DNA of 64,000 nucleotides from contig NC_046683.1 in assembly GCF_009870125.1 (NCBI RefSeq), forward strand, positions 52,157,869 to 52,221,868, written 5' to 3'. Source of the DNA: Drosophila pseudoobscura (Eukaryota; Arthropoda; Insecta; Diptera; Drosophilidae). Numbering within the stretch: the stretch's first letter is position 1; each line of letters opens with the position of its first letter. The notes below the pieces were generated by a model, which saw nothing but the letters and a program-made list of their open reading frames with translations, did not search any database and was not told the DNA's origin. The position numbers and the translations under genes are program-made. Of this stretch, positions 21,405-33,401 are shown in pieces.

Positions 21405-21881
21405 GATTAGGACTTGCTGTAGCCATCGCTAGTTTAAGCTGAATAAAGCGAGCATTCCCAAAAACCAAAAAATCATTTTTTCCATCGGTTTTAACTGTGA
21501 GAGTATCAAAGCTGAAACAACAGAATCCACACGTTTTAAAATATCTTTGGCTCTTCTCTGACGTCATTGGGACTACTTTGTGCGAAGCTTTGTTACAGAT
21601 TTATTGAAAGTTAAAAAAAAATACTAGGCAAATAAAAAAAGTGTTTGTAAATTTAAATAATGAAATATTTATGTGTTTCGATTCTTTTCAAGTTGACTTT
21701 TCAGCATAGCATATATTAAAACTTCGTATTAGGCTCTTAAACGACCAAACTCCAAGCAAAAATGAATACCCAAAACCAGACACATCACATTAACATTGAC
21801 TTTGCCGATTATGTTTTGGACTCGGACATGTTTGACTAGTTCGACCGCCGCACTTTGAATAATCGCGAAGAGCTTGCGAAC

Positions 21882-21889
21882 TATAAAAG
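21882..21889 (+). promoter_or_regulatory. TATA box
   Basis: TATAAAAG, with a TCAGT initiator at 21,904-21,908. ACTAGTTC lies at 21,835, 47 bp upstream of the TATA. Confidence 0.8.
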
Positions 21890-21973
21890 GGTTCGAGCAG
21901 CCATCAGTTGGTACCATTCGTCGCAATCTGTTCGAGAACCGCAGACCAAAACCACCAACAACCAACAATCAAC

Positions 21974-22349
21974 ATGAAGTTCCTCATTGTCTTCGTTGCC
22001 CTCTTCGCCGTGGCCCTCGCCGCTCCAACCGGAGAAGTGACCATCCTCCGCTCTGAGTCGGATGTTGGACCCGAAAACTTCAGCTATGCGTAAGTCCTTA
22101 ATACAAATCAACATCAAGGATCAGCTCTAACTATGACTCAATTTGGATAGATTCGAGACCAGCGACGGAACTGCCGCCCAGGAATCGGGAGTCCTGAAGA
22201 ACGCCGGCTCCGAGCAGGAGGCCATCGCAGTCCAGGGCTCCTACAAGTTCATCGCTGATGATGGCGTCACCTACGAGGTCACCTACATCGCTGATGAGAA
22301 CGGTTTCCAGCCCTCGGGCGCTCATCTGCCCGTGGCCCCTGAGGCTTAA
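21974..22349 (+). CDS. RR-1 larval cuticle protein (B' copy), Lcp65Ag-like
   Basis: Exons 21,974-22,089 and 22,151-22,349 encode 104 residues. The signal peptide and RR-1 domain equal those of the gene at 19,697 except FIADDGVTY for FIGDDGVTY. The 61 bp introns differ at a single base by eye. Such identity in the intron means the copies are either very young or kept alike by gene conversion. The upstream regions are much less alike, so the homogenised tract is roughly the transcribed unit. Confidence 0.95.
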
Positions 22350-22629
22350 GTTGAGTTGCTTCCATCGCAAGCAGCTTGAACGCCATCGAGTCCCTTGTTA
22401 CTTTCCCCAGACCGATTTCCCAAACCTTTTATTCAAAAGGAAAAGGATCTTAGTCAAAAGCCCTAGTTTGTTAAATATTAAAGAAAAATGAGTACATAAA
22501 CAAAAGGTGTTTCGCAATTACACTTCCTCCAGAAACTATATAAAATAGTGTGGCACCACGGATGAAATATTACAGATAGATAATGTCAATATGGGTTTGG
22601 CTTTTAAAGCTGATCAACTATATTGAAAG

Positions 22630-23300
22630 TCAGATGCAATCTATACATATAACGAGGGGGAACGTTGTGAGTCGCAGCTACGGCCGCGATACTCGACACT
22701 TAGTCTGTATGGCTCCTCTCCACATTGCACAACGAAGAGTGTTTCAGAGAGACACGGAAAATGAGTAAGCACGTGGACGGTTTTACGTAGCCACTGCAAA
22801 TTTATTTGTTTCTTCTGGCTATATTAATAATGCGATCTGATCTAGATATAGAATAAATATAATATAATAATATAGAATCTGTGGATGCCACAGATTTGCG
22901 TTCTTTGCGGGCCAAAATTTTGAATTTTACAGGCGATCTTATAGATCTTATAGATCTCTGAGAACTTGGCGTCAAAAAAGGCTGATACTTGATGCTGATC
23001 AAGAAGATACACTACTGGTCAATATAATAAGTACATATGTATCTTGCTAATTTTTTATGGAATAGCTCGAATTTTTTTGAATATATGAATGCCAATTGTT
23101 TATTTTTGGAAAGGTTAAAGTCTTGTCAAATGTTTAAATAAAAAATTTAAGTGAGAAACAGTCTTTATTTAATTTCATGAATACATTTTGTATATACTAT
23201 GCGGGTTTGGAAACGCTTCCTTCTGGGCGTTTCACACGTCCACTTTCCCACAAATTGAATATATCCAATTTTATATACAAAATATATATGTATACTCAAA
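22630..23300 (+). repeat. Dispersed repeat (DINE/INE-1-like), copy 1, interrupted
   Basis: It shares blocks in the same order and strand with 24,183-25,305: a CGTGGA-to-GTAGCC block followed by TGGCTATA and CTGATCTAGAT, then GCCACAGATTT and CGGGCC-type text. It also shares GATGCTGATCAAGAAGATA, which in copy 1 is separated by about 170 bp of other sequence from GGAAACGCTTCCTTCTGGG. The GATCAAG and GGAAACGCTTCCTTCTG strings are, from memory, typical of INE-1/DINE-type fly repeats. Family assignment is tentative. Confidence 0.55.
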
Positions 23301-23411
23301 ATTAATATTTTCCGTGTATTCAGCTCTATTCGTAGATCAAATCTATTATATTTGGTACATGTTTGACTAGTTCCGCTGCTGCATATTAAATAATAGCGAC
23401 ATATTTATCTC

Positions 23412-23419
23412 TATAAAAG
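23412..23419 (+). promoter_or_regulatory. TATA box
   Basis: TATAAAAG lies 77 bp before the ATG at 23,489. ACTAGTTCC lies 46 bp upstream, at 23,366. Confidence 0.75.
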
Positions 23420-23488
23420 AGTAGACCTAGCCATAGTTGAGTATCATTCGAGAACCGAAGACCAAACAGCAAACAACCAACAATCACC

Positions 23489-23854
23489 ATGAAGTTCCTC
23501 ATTGTCTTCGTTGCCCTCTTCGCCGTGGCTCTTGCCGCTCCTGCCGATGATGTGACTGTCCTCCGCCAGATTTCCGAAGTCGGACCCGAGAGCTTCAGCA
23601 ATGCGTAAGTTGTTCAAGTTCAGCATCAAGGATCGACTCTAATCTTTATCTATTTGGATAGCTACGAGACCAGTGATGGAACATCCGTCCAGTCCGAGGG
23701 ACAGCTGAAGAACATTGGAGCCGAGAACGAAGGCATCGTCTCCAGAGGCTCGTACAAGTTTGTGGCCGATGATGGACAGACCTACACCGTCAACTGGGTC
23801 GCCGATGAGAACGGTTTCCAGCCCTCCGGCACTCATCTGCCAGTTGCCATTTAA
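23489..23854 (+). CDS. RR-1 larval cuticle protein (A' copy)
   Basis: Exons 23,489-23,604 and 23,662-23,854 encode 102 residues, the same protein as the gene at 17,644-18,009. Introns and 3' flanks also match. The gene is complete, with its TATA box and splice signals intact, so it is likely expressed. Confidence 0.95.
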
Positions 23855-24182
23855 GTTAATCCACAGAAGTCAACTTTGATTCAGTCCCCTGTTAATATCC
23901 CCAAAAAATATCCCAAAAGCGATCTAGTCTTCTCGATCCAGTTCGAAAGGATGAAAGTCCAAGTCAATTGTTGAATATTAAAGAAAATAATGAGTACCTA
24001 ACATATGATTATATTCAATTTCAATGTACAACAAGGTTGGTGGAGGGATCGACTCAGAACAGCTAAACATAAGGCACTCCTTCAGGCTCCCAACCCATTG
24101 TTATTGCAATATGGGAAGCTCTGAACAGCCTTCAAGCAGTTACCTTCGTGGTAAATCGAAATAATATCTAAGGCGACAGCCA

Positions 24183-25305
24183 AACTATTGATGCTGATTG
24201 ATGCTGATCAAGAAGATATACTATACGGGGTCGGAAACGCTTCCTTCTGGGGGTTACGCACGTCCACTTTCCCGACAAATTTAATATACCATTTTGAGTA
24301 TCTTGTATAAAACTGCTCTGTTGGTTTGTAGCTCACATAAAAACACGAAAAGCCCCGCATCGATTGATCTGAAATTTCAGTCTCAGAAAAGCCGCGGCAA
24401 GAGCAGTTGCTCCACGTTTATACCCGGTACTCAGTCAGTATAAATATATGTAATCTTATCTTACGTAATCGCCGGAATTGGTATCAGAGCCGATGTATTG
24501 CGATGTCTGCCGCAAGCTGTCTCTCTCTGTTTGATTTTTGCTATCGCTGGGGGCTCTCTCTTTGAATTTAGCTGGCACTCTTCATGAGAGATGCCCAAAG
24601 AATACAGAGAAAGAGAGGAGCCACGACCGCTAAATGTGTTCTAATGCTAATGAATTATGAATGCTAATGAATTGTTTTATTCCAATTTTATAATATTCCA
24701 TCTGTTTTCATTTTTTCTCTACTGTTTTTTATTCCTCTACAACTGTCTCTCTCTCGCACTTCTCACAATAACAGCTATCTCACTCCCTTCCGACAGAGGC
24801 ACACACATCATGATTAAGAGTGAGAGAGAGATAGAAGGAAAGAGGGAGAATGAGTAGTCGCGTGGAAGGAGTAGTGTAGCCGCTCTAAATCGTTTTGTTC
24901 ATTTTGGCTATAATAATGAACTGATCCAGATCCAATCTGCTAGATATGGCCATTCTTTTTGATTCCGCGTTTGGGCTTTTCTCGTCTTCAGAAATGTATG
25001 TGTACAGATATGAACAGCCACAGATTTTCGCCTTTTGTGGGCCTGCGTGGCCAAATTTTTAAACAAACGTGAATCAGTGTGAGTTTGTTTGGAAAGTTTG
25101 TTTCTCCACACGGACAAACTAAGCATCCGGGGTAATGCATCTAGAGGTGTATTGGGAGACGGATATGGTCGGAATTCGGTTTTGGCGAGAACGGGAGAAG
25201 ATCAACTGAAGATTTTAAATATTGTATACCTACTAGTATTAGATCCTCATTTCTTATCAGTGCAGCCACAATATGCGCGAAACGTGACTGGGTACAGCTA
25301 GTAAA
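24183..25305 (+). repeat. Dispersed repeat (DINE/INE-1-like), copy 2
   Basis: It starts with the GATGCTGATCAAGAAGATA block followed directly by GGTCGGAAACGCTTCCTTCT. It continues through a GCGGCAAGAGCAGTTGCTCC block and the blocks shared with 22,630-23,300. It ends near GACTGGGTACAGCTAG followed by T, a CTAG-type end like that of Helitrons. The tandem CT and GA runs within are simple-sequence expansions. Boundaries are approximate. Confidence 0.5.
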
Positions 25306-27309
25306 CACACATACATACATACATCAAAATAGCAAATAGCGAACCTCAAGGACCCGAAAAGAAGATCGTTGTACGGAAAATTCGTAATATAAAAACCGTA
25401 AAAAAATATTATGTTATATTACAAACTATGTAATATTTTATCAGGGCCTTTTTATGCGCTTCACAAAGGTCGCAGCTAAGCAAGCATTTTTTCCCATTAT
25501 TCATGAATTTTTGTGTGGCACTGAGTGTGTTTGAGTAATCAATCGCACTCTCTTTCTCCTTTTCTCTCTCCTACACCCACGCCCTCTCTTCCACACACAT
25601 GCTCTCTCTCACACACACTCTCAAATGAGTTTTCTCTCTTTCTCTCCCCCACGTACTCTTCACTCACTGACTTACGCTGCAGCGCGCTGGTTCCCTTCTT
25701 CAAAAAGCGTTGCCTACCTCCAGGCTGTGCCACTAATATGGTGTGACAATCGAATGACTTAGGAAACAAACTTTATATTTTGTATGGCATACTTTTGGGC
25801 GTACTGCTAGCGAGACTAATTGACTCGTGCCAGCTCGTGCCTTATTCAAATTATTTATTTATGCTCTCACTCTGAAAAGCAACAGTTATTGCAATTAATA
25901 TGCAAATTTGTGCACACATCATCAGTCATTGCCAAACTTGATAGCAATATTTCAATTACAATTGGCTGCCAGCATCCGGCAGAGGACACGCTGGCCGCTG
26001 ATTGCGATCGCGGGTCGATAATATGCACCCTGAAGTGCAAACACCTTCCTCATTGCATTCTGATTTGCTCATCCATCAGATTGCGTGGCTGCCCATTGAT
26101 TGACTCCAACAGGTTAGCCGACAAGTGGCCGAGAGTCGTTTAATTAACAGCAAATAGTCAATCGATTTGATTGCTGTGGCTGGACCCACAATCTACAACC
26201 TACAATCGTTCCGTTTTGTATGTGTCAAGCAATAAATATTTTATCAGCTATTTTATAAAATGGCACATGCAGAATGGGAAATTAGCCAAAAATGTCTCGA
26301 AAGAACCACATATTGGTCGATGATTGACGATACCTCAAAACCCAGAGGCGTAGTTCAAGAGCAGAGGGGAGAACAAGTGAAAAATCTGTTAATACAGAAA
26401 CGCAGTAGCATTATCCATTTGTTCTGGGAATCGAAGAATCAGTCGAACAAACAGAGCACTAAATAAATATACATATGTATATGTACATTTATGTATGTAT
26501 GTATATACATATGAATCTTAAGAAGCTCAACACCCTCTGACTACGCGCATGATTAGATCAAACGGAACAGAATATTGGTGACTATTGAATGCCTTTCATT
26601 TGATGTTTACTCGTAAGAGTACATACATATAATGAGCCAAAACTCATCGCGAGAACTAAGGAAGTTGATATATAAATTTGCCTCTAACTAATTTGTAAAC
26701 TATTTCATTGCCTTTGCTTGGGGTCCCGTCCCCGTTGATGCAAATAATATTCTTGAAATACATGACAAATGATTTAAATAAACGCATAAATAATCATGCA
26801 GTGTGCATGATATTATATACGAGTATAAGCACAGGCTTGGATGATGTTTCGAGAGGCTTGATGCGGTTGTTGCTGTTGCTGTTGCTGTTCTCGTCTTTGC
26901 TACCAGATTGGTATGGCAGACGCAGACGCAGACGCACACTTACATATACACATACAGAGCCAGCTGAGCGAGACAACAGGCAGGGGCTGTGGAAGACGAG
27001 CGTCTACGTCCGCTTCTAATGTTTTATAATGTTTAACTAATATTATCAACATTGTCAATTCGCTGCCGAACATCGTGGGGTGTGTTCCATTCTGTGACGC
27101 TTGCTCCGAAACGAAAAATCTCGTGAGAAACGCGTCGTTATCCGTTTGAAATTCAAATACCTCTACTCATATATAGATGCCCAATTATTTATTGTTTTTT
27201 TTTTTCGCTTGATCAAAAGAAGTCGATAATTGTATACTAAAGAGGCGTGAAAATAAAATAAGTTTGTGTCTAATTTAAATACAAATACAAATCGAAATCG
27301 ACCATCGAA
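25306..27309. other. Intergenic spacer, no gene seen
   Basis: It contains ACAT/TATG microsatellites (25,311-25,325, 26,469-26,515) and a CT-rich tract (25,545-25,650). The last part is presumably the l(3)mbn promoter; no clear TATA box was seen. Confidence 0.55.
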
Positions 27310-30300
27310 ATGAATCTTAAATCAGTGGCCATCGTTTGTGCTGTAAGTGAAAGTGATACGAGTTTTTTTTTTTTTAAATTATTTAAACGCATCCATTTCA
27401 AGCTTCTGCTGGCGCTGTGTCTGAGCCATGTCCTGGCCGCCGTGACCACCGTGCGTCCTTACAAGTTTGGCTTCACCATCGACGAGCAGCAGCATCGGGC
27501 AGAGCAGAGAGGTGAGTGACAGACAGCTGGGCTAATGACGCTAATTAAACCATTAGCATATCTTGACTACTGTGCGTTCACTTATTGACACCAAAACCGA
27601 AATATGTAAATAGAGATGCGTCATCGTCGTCCCAGTGGTCGTTAGAGGCAGCTGGTGGCAGATGCAGATGCAGGAATGCAGCCAGTCGCTGCAAGTGCAA
27701 CAGCATTAGCCAAAAAAAGGCAATAACTTTTGACTTTTGTACCGAGTGGTTTGTGCAATGCCACACAATACACGTTTCGTTTGCTGCCTCAGCTGCTGCT
27801 GCAGGGGCGCTGCACCTAAGCGACAGGTCACCAGCAATTGAAATACTCGCGACAGTCAACAGTCAACAGTCACCGTCACCGTCAGCACTGGACGGTCTCG
27901 TCCCGGGGACGGTCAGCAATTAGCGGATGTCTGGCAGAAGACCATTCCATTGTCTATATGGCATGGTCGTTATGATTTTTATTTCTATGCTGAATCGGTA
28001 ATAAAGTTTTCAGAAAAACGAAAACAAAACTCGAACCATTTGCATAACATGTAGCCGTGTCACAGAAGCGTTGCCTTATTTATGGTTTTTCTTTCTTTAG
28101 TTAATGCTAATTCACAAAATAAAAAAACGACCGAATTTCAATATTTATAAGTATAATTCTGGCATATAAAATGCCAGAGTTGAGTCCACAATTCGAATTT
28201 CGTTCAAATTTCATCGATTATCGACTTGGATAACGTGTTGTGAATGTTTGCTTGTGTGGGAGATGTGTTTGTTAGAAGTTGTTCCATAACAAACCTCTTT
28301 TATCAAACATCGAAAATGATATCATTTATTTTCTATTACACCGTTTTTCGAGCATACTTTAAGGCGTGAGCCCCTATGAATAAATCTGAATATTAAGTTA
28401 AATTCGATGTCAGTATGCAGATGACACTTATTTTTATTGCCGAAATAAAAACTTTGTTCATTTATATTGATTTGAATTTAATAGTTTCCATTATTCGGCT
28501 AAATTCAATGAGCAATTCGAACGGCAATCTATTAGAACAAAAGAATAATTATTTTTCCATCCAACTGAAATCGATCGTGACAAATGCGAAAGTGACACGA
28601 TGCCATATCCGAAATATAAAACAAACAAGCGAAAGCCAATTGATTAAAGCCGTTCAAACGTGTTAGCAAGTACGGGTTAAAGCCAGAACCAGAGCCAAAG
28701 CCAAAGCCAAAGCCAAATCCGAAACCAGTTTAAGCCCCAAAGGCCACAGAGGCCAAAAACTCGGAATCGTAAACCAATCGAGTGGGTGGCTAGCCAGGAT
28801 GCATGATTTGCAGTCACACCTCTTTTGGAGAAGATGTACTACATATGTATGTAGTATAATCGAGCCACGCTAAAAATCTTGAAGAATGCTGCTCAGCATA
28901 AGATCTATTCATGCGTAGGCAGGTGCCGAAGGGTTAGGGGCGACGAGTCGCCGGATTTAAAACCAGCTCACAAATTATGAGCGTCATTATCGATACAGTT
29001 TATTAGATCTTAATCTTTATGGGCCTGTCGGGGCAGGTTGGTTATGAGAAGAATTCCAATAAACGGATCGCCGCCAAATTCGCTTTCATATTCGAAGCGA
29101 ACATAAAAGAATGTATATGAATCTCAGCTAATCTCGTTTCCCGATTCGCAGATGAACGAGGCATTGTCATGGGCGAGTTTGGGTTCATCACCGCCGATGG
29201 TATTTATCATGTGACGGTCTATGCCACCGACGAAGAGGGCAAGTTTCGCATCTTGTCGATGAAGAGTTATCCCTATGCAGGACCCATCGCACCAAGTGAG
29301 TATCCACGTTTTACCTAAACGGATATCTGCCGCCTACATTGCCACATCTCTTTCCAGAGACCGTAGCTGCCACCGCCACCAGCACACCAAGAGCCCCGCA
29401 GCCGTCAGCTTTGCCCAAGTACAACTTCAACACGGAGGCCTGCTCGGGGTGCTTCCTGAAGAAGTCGCCAGTGTCGGGCAGTCCCAAAACTGAGATTCGC
29501 ACGCTCTCACAGCCGCTGGCACCGTCTTCGTCTGCCTTTCCGCTGGCTTCCGGACCCGTAGGTAAGCTAACGCCCAGTCGGCTGCAAACGGGCTCGCAGG
29601 ACTATGGACTCAATGTCCAGCTGCCCTTCCGACAGTCCATTGCCCAAACCATTGAAGTGGCATCGCGACTGGGTCAGAGCCACAGTCACAGTCCAGCACC
29701 AACACAGCACAACACGAACACAAACACAAACACGAATAGCAACACCAATTCCTACACTAACACATACACCAGCACCTATGCACCCACAACGAATCCAGGG
29801 CCACTCAAAAAGCGGATAGAAGTTGGTCTCGACTTGGCCATGACCACATACACCACATCCAAGGCCTCCGTCACGGGTCACGTGATCAGTCAGATGCAGA
29901 ATTCGAAAACTCCCAGCAGCAACACAAAAGTAGACTACGATGTGGGCATCTTCAGAACGGGTGAAAAGGTTTCATCGTCACCATCGAATGCCCTCAACTA
30001 TGCCACGACGGCAGCGGCAACCTTTGCCCCGTTGAACATCAAACTGGATGCGGATGCTGTGAGGCAGGCGAGTGCACTCGTTGCCGGCATTAAGGCTCCA
30101 CCGTCCTTGGCTGATCAGGCAATTGTCCCGCCAGCCCCAATACCCGCGAATCAGGTGAAAATCTTTGCCGCTGCTCCAACCAGCGAGAAGAGTTCCCCAT
30201 TCACTTCCGCTGTTAGCCACTCGAATGTGCCGCTGGCCAGTAATGTTGTGCACCAGACGCATCCGGCCGCGTTCCCCAGCCCGGCTGCGGCTCATCCTGC

Positions 30301-31828
30301 TGGTGGACAGAGATTCGGGTTGGGAGCACAACCCTCAGCACTATTCCCACATTCCGCACCGACACAGACCACACAACAACAATTGCACACAGGAACAACA
30401 TACACACTGGGCCCACACCAGAGATATCCCTTAAGTAAGCCAAAGCAATGGGAATTACTATTACGACAGTCTGAATCCCCACGATCCTGAGAAAATCCCA
30501 CACCGATCTGGCCCCATATATCTGAGATATAGCGTTCCGAAGATTTTTATGTGCAAATCATTCGAATATTTGTTTTTTCTGTACGCTATATCTCAGCTAT
30601 ACGGCAGCCGATCTGGGCGCGGCACGCCTCTCCGTGATCGGGAGAGTCCTGCCAATCGACTGCCATCGGAAAAAAAGACATCCATTCTCTCACGATTTTC
30701 GCAAAAAATCATGATGGTTACATCATTAAATTTGCAAAAAATCTACCTCATATAAGAAGTCGAGATTTTGGTGCCGAATGACAGTCTGGATCCCCACGAT
30801 CCTGGGAAAGTGGGTCCTGCACCGATTTGGCGCCGTATATCTGATGATTTCTGATGTACATATGTATAGAGTAGAGTGAGGGGGAAATTTTGTTCAAAGA
30901 CCTCATTGCACAGTGGCGCTGAAGTAACGTTTATTTTATTGCGATTATTTTTGGAACCAAGCAACTACGTTACATGCATTTTACATGGAGGTTTGTATCC
31001 TTACTAAAAATTTCCCATTTATCAGATATACCAACGCAGACCGGACTTTCTGGAGCAGGCGCTGTTCGACCAACCGGAAATGCTTTCCGTAAGTCCATGA
31101 GGGTGAAATGAGACAAAATCCTTTAAAGACAATATATATATTTTTTCTTAAAATCCGTAGCAACGAAGTTTGGTGGAAACCCTGCCGTTGAAGCCGGAAG
31201 CTCTGCTGGAAGCCTTCCTCAAGGAAATGCAGGTAATAGAGGCGTATCTGGTTCACGACTGGGTGGCGCATCAGGTGCCGCATTCCCTCAGGGAAATGCA
31301 GGAAATGGAGGTGTATCTGGTACACCACAGAGTGCAGCATCAGGTGGAAGCTTCCCGAGTGGATCTTCGTCATTCGGAGGAGTATCTGGAGGGGCTGTGA
31401 CGACTGCAAGTCGCCCAGCTGGATCAGCAGCTGGCGGTGCAGTAACAGGTGGAAGCTTACCAGGAGGATCCTTTCCACATGGGGGTTCTTCAAGTGGTAG
31501 TGGGGCTGCAGGAGCAGTATACCGTGGAAGCGGACCAGGTGGAAGCGGTTCTGCTGCCAGTGCATCGGGTGAAGTGGGAGATCTGTACAAATTCAAGTAC
31601 ATTCTGGACTACAACGGGCACGAGGAAAAGGGCAGTCGGAATGGCGACAAAGAGGGAAATTACTTTGCCATCGGCGAGGATGCCGTGCGACGGACCGTCG
31701 AGTACATAGCGAACGAGTTTGGCTTCCAGCCGCACATCAGTTGGCAGAAACTGGATGACAAGAACGTGCTGCCAGAGGGCAACAGCCTGAAGCACTACGA
31801 GTTCAAGTGGTTCAAGGAAGCGCAGTGA
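27310..31828 (+). CDS. l(3)mbn: l(3)mbn, large secreted protein with RR-like modules at both ends
   Basis: Six exons: 27,310-27,342, 27,403-27,511, 29,152-29,295, 29,358-30,434, 31,026-31,088 and 31,161-31,828. All junction phases agree (0,1,1,1,1) and give 697 residues. Residues 1-25 are a signal peptide split by the first intron. Residues 28-90 form an RR-like module ([40 protein letters not shown]). The middle is Ser/Thr/Pro/Ala-rich with an Asn-Thr repeat ([19 protein letters not shown]). Near residues 480-610 a Gly-rich zone repeats QGNAGNxGVSG. The C terminus is a second RR-like module ([32 protein letters not shown]). Its place beside the 65A cuticle cluster and Ets65A and this two-ended RR layout identify lethal(3)malignant blood neoplasm. 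The protein is secreted and likely cuticular; the tumour-suppressor role is from the literature on the fly mutant. Confidence 0.88.
27512..29151 (+). other. Intron 2 of l(3)mbn
   Basis: The largest intron (1,640 bp). No nested gene was seen. It contains an AGCCAAA hexamer-type run (about 28,679-28,716). Confidence 0.6.
30466..30860. repeat. Unclassified repeat inside l(3)mbn intron 4
   Basis: A block of about 60 bp containing GACAGTCTGAATCCCCACGA and GCC..TATATCTGA occurs at 30,466-30,527 and again, slightly changed, at 30,780-30,845. Between them a perfect 14 bp inverted pair, CTGAGATATAGCGT and ACGCTATATCTCAG, lies at about 30,521-30,535 and 30,582-30,596. It looks like an inserted repeat of unknown family. 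Confidence 0.55.
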
Positions 31829-33401
31829 ACTTCCCAGTGATACCAGGAATTATTCCGATTTCGAGTGTAGATTCTTGTCCCACTTGCTGTAAATAACAAT
31901 TTGATGATTTGTCGAATATACACAGAGATTAACAAATAAGAACGGATACCGTTTTGAATTGGGTTTTATTTTGGTTGAAAGTTTTTGCCTTAAGTTAACT
32001 AAATTCTTAGAGGGTTTCGGTGTGTGGGCGTTGCTGATGTTTTTTAATTCTTGAGGGGATTACATTCAGAATTTAAAAATTGTATACATCTAGATCGATG
32101 GCGTTAAGATCGCCTTGTGGTATTTCTTGTATGGATTTGCTGCATTTGCTGCATTTGCATTGGCATTTGCATTTGAATTTAGTAATTCACACACATTGAA
32201 ATGGTTACACACATACATATTTCATATTTGTAGGTAATGTTATAGTTAAACGTGGACTTAGGGTTTAAAAAGATTTATTTTTTTACACACAAATATACTA
32301 TATACTTATATATACTGTATGTATATGCGTATAGTATGTGTAGATTTTCGATTAATAGTATGTTATTTATTTAAATATTCGGTTCGTATATTATTTGGTA
32401 TTCAAAAAAAATTATGTAAGAGTTTAACTGTACAATCAACTATCACAGTCAACCATCTCGAAAGGATAAGCGATAAGGAAAAACCTAAGGATGTCTCTTA
32501 AACGACACTTCGTATGCCCCCCAAAGCAGGGGTGTGGGCACCGAAACTGAATGCATGAACCATTTGAAACACACATAGAAACTACTTTTTATTGCTAAAC
32601 ATTATTACACTTAGTATGTAGATTTTGCATAAAAAAAAAAAAAAAATGTTTTGCATATGGCAAATATTTATGTATATATATATTTATTTACATATCGTAA
32701 ATTGAAGCGAATATGTGGGAAACTTCTATAACTAGACATTCACTGTGGGTTTGTGGGCCTGTGGGCTTGTTTGGTGCTACATTCTACGAGTAGTTCTGAA
32801 TCTGCTCTGGTTTCTGGATCGTAGTCCTCTAATCGTATTTCTATTTACACTTCTTCACAGAGAAAATGCTAACAACAATTGAGAACAATATAGAATTATT
32901 CAAGTGGAAACTTGAGGATTCTATTGTAGGAGAAAGAGTTTTCCAATAACTTTTTTGCTTGGCTTTCTTTTTCGTTTGGTTGTTTATTCTGTTACACTAA
33001 AAACACTAAAAACACTGAGAAGTTTGGGTTTTGTTTTACGCTTTGCAGACTGCAGGTTTTGTTTGATAACTACGGGTTACGTTACTCCTAATTCTTATCG
33101 TCTCTCCATCGTACGTACGTATACGAGGATTGGTATTGGAGCAGCAACTACGAAAAAAAAAAACATCTATTCTAATCACTCACTCTCATGCACTCACACA
33201 CCACACCGCACTCTTCGAATTTTTTGTCTCATTCGCGCACACATAAAATACTCTGTTTGGGGTCTTATTTTTGGGGGTTGGTTTTGCTGGTTGGTTCCAT
33301 TCGCTAAAGTTCTAAGAATAAAATCCGCTCAAATATTCGAGTTTCTTGCGTTTCGTTTGGATTCATTTTCTGGTGGTTCTGGTTACAAGTTCTGGTTGCA
33401 T
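31829..33401. other. Convergent intergenic region
   Basis: Lies between the 3' ends of l(3)mbn (plus) and Ets65A (minus). AT-rich; it probably holds both 3' UTRs. A poly-A run is at 32,631-32,646. No gene seen. Confidence 0.6.

Larger units (their letters stand above)
21771..22504 (+). repeat. Tandem-type duplication, B' copy
   Basis: Partner of 19,514-20,256, same strand. Confidence 0.85.
23315..24180 (+). repeat. Segmental duplication, copy A'
   Basis: Partner of 17,471-18,354, same strand. Its right end carries the first part of the LINE relic. It begins and ends next to copies of a dispersed repeat. Confidence 0.9.

Noticed and set aside
29567-29881. Cys/Val-rich minus-strand frame in l(3)mbn exon 4
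   Set aside because: Antisense of the Asn-Thr repeat, so compositional only.
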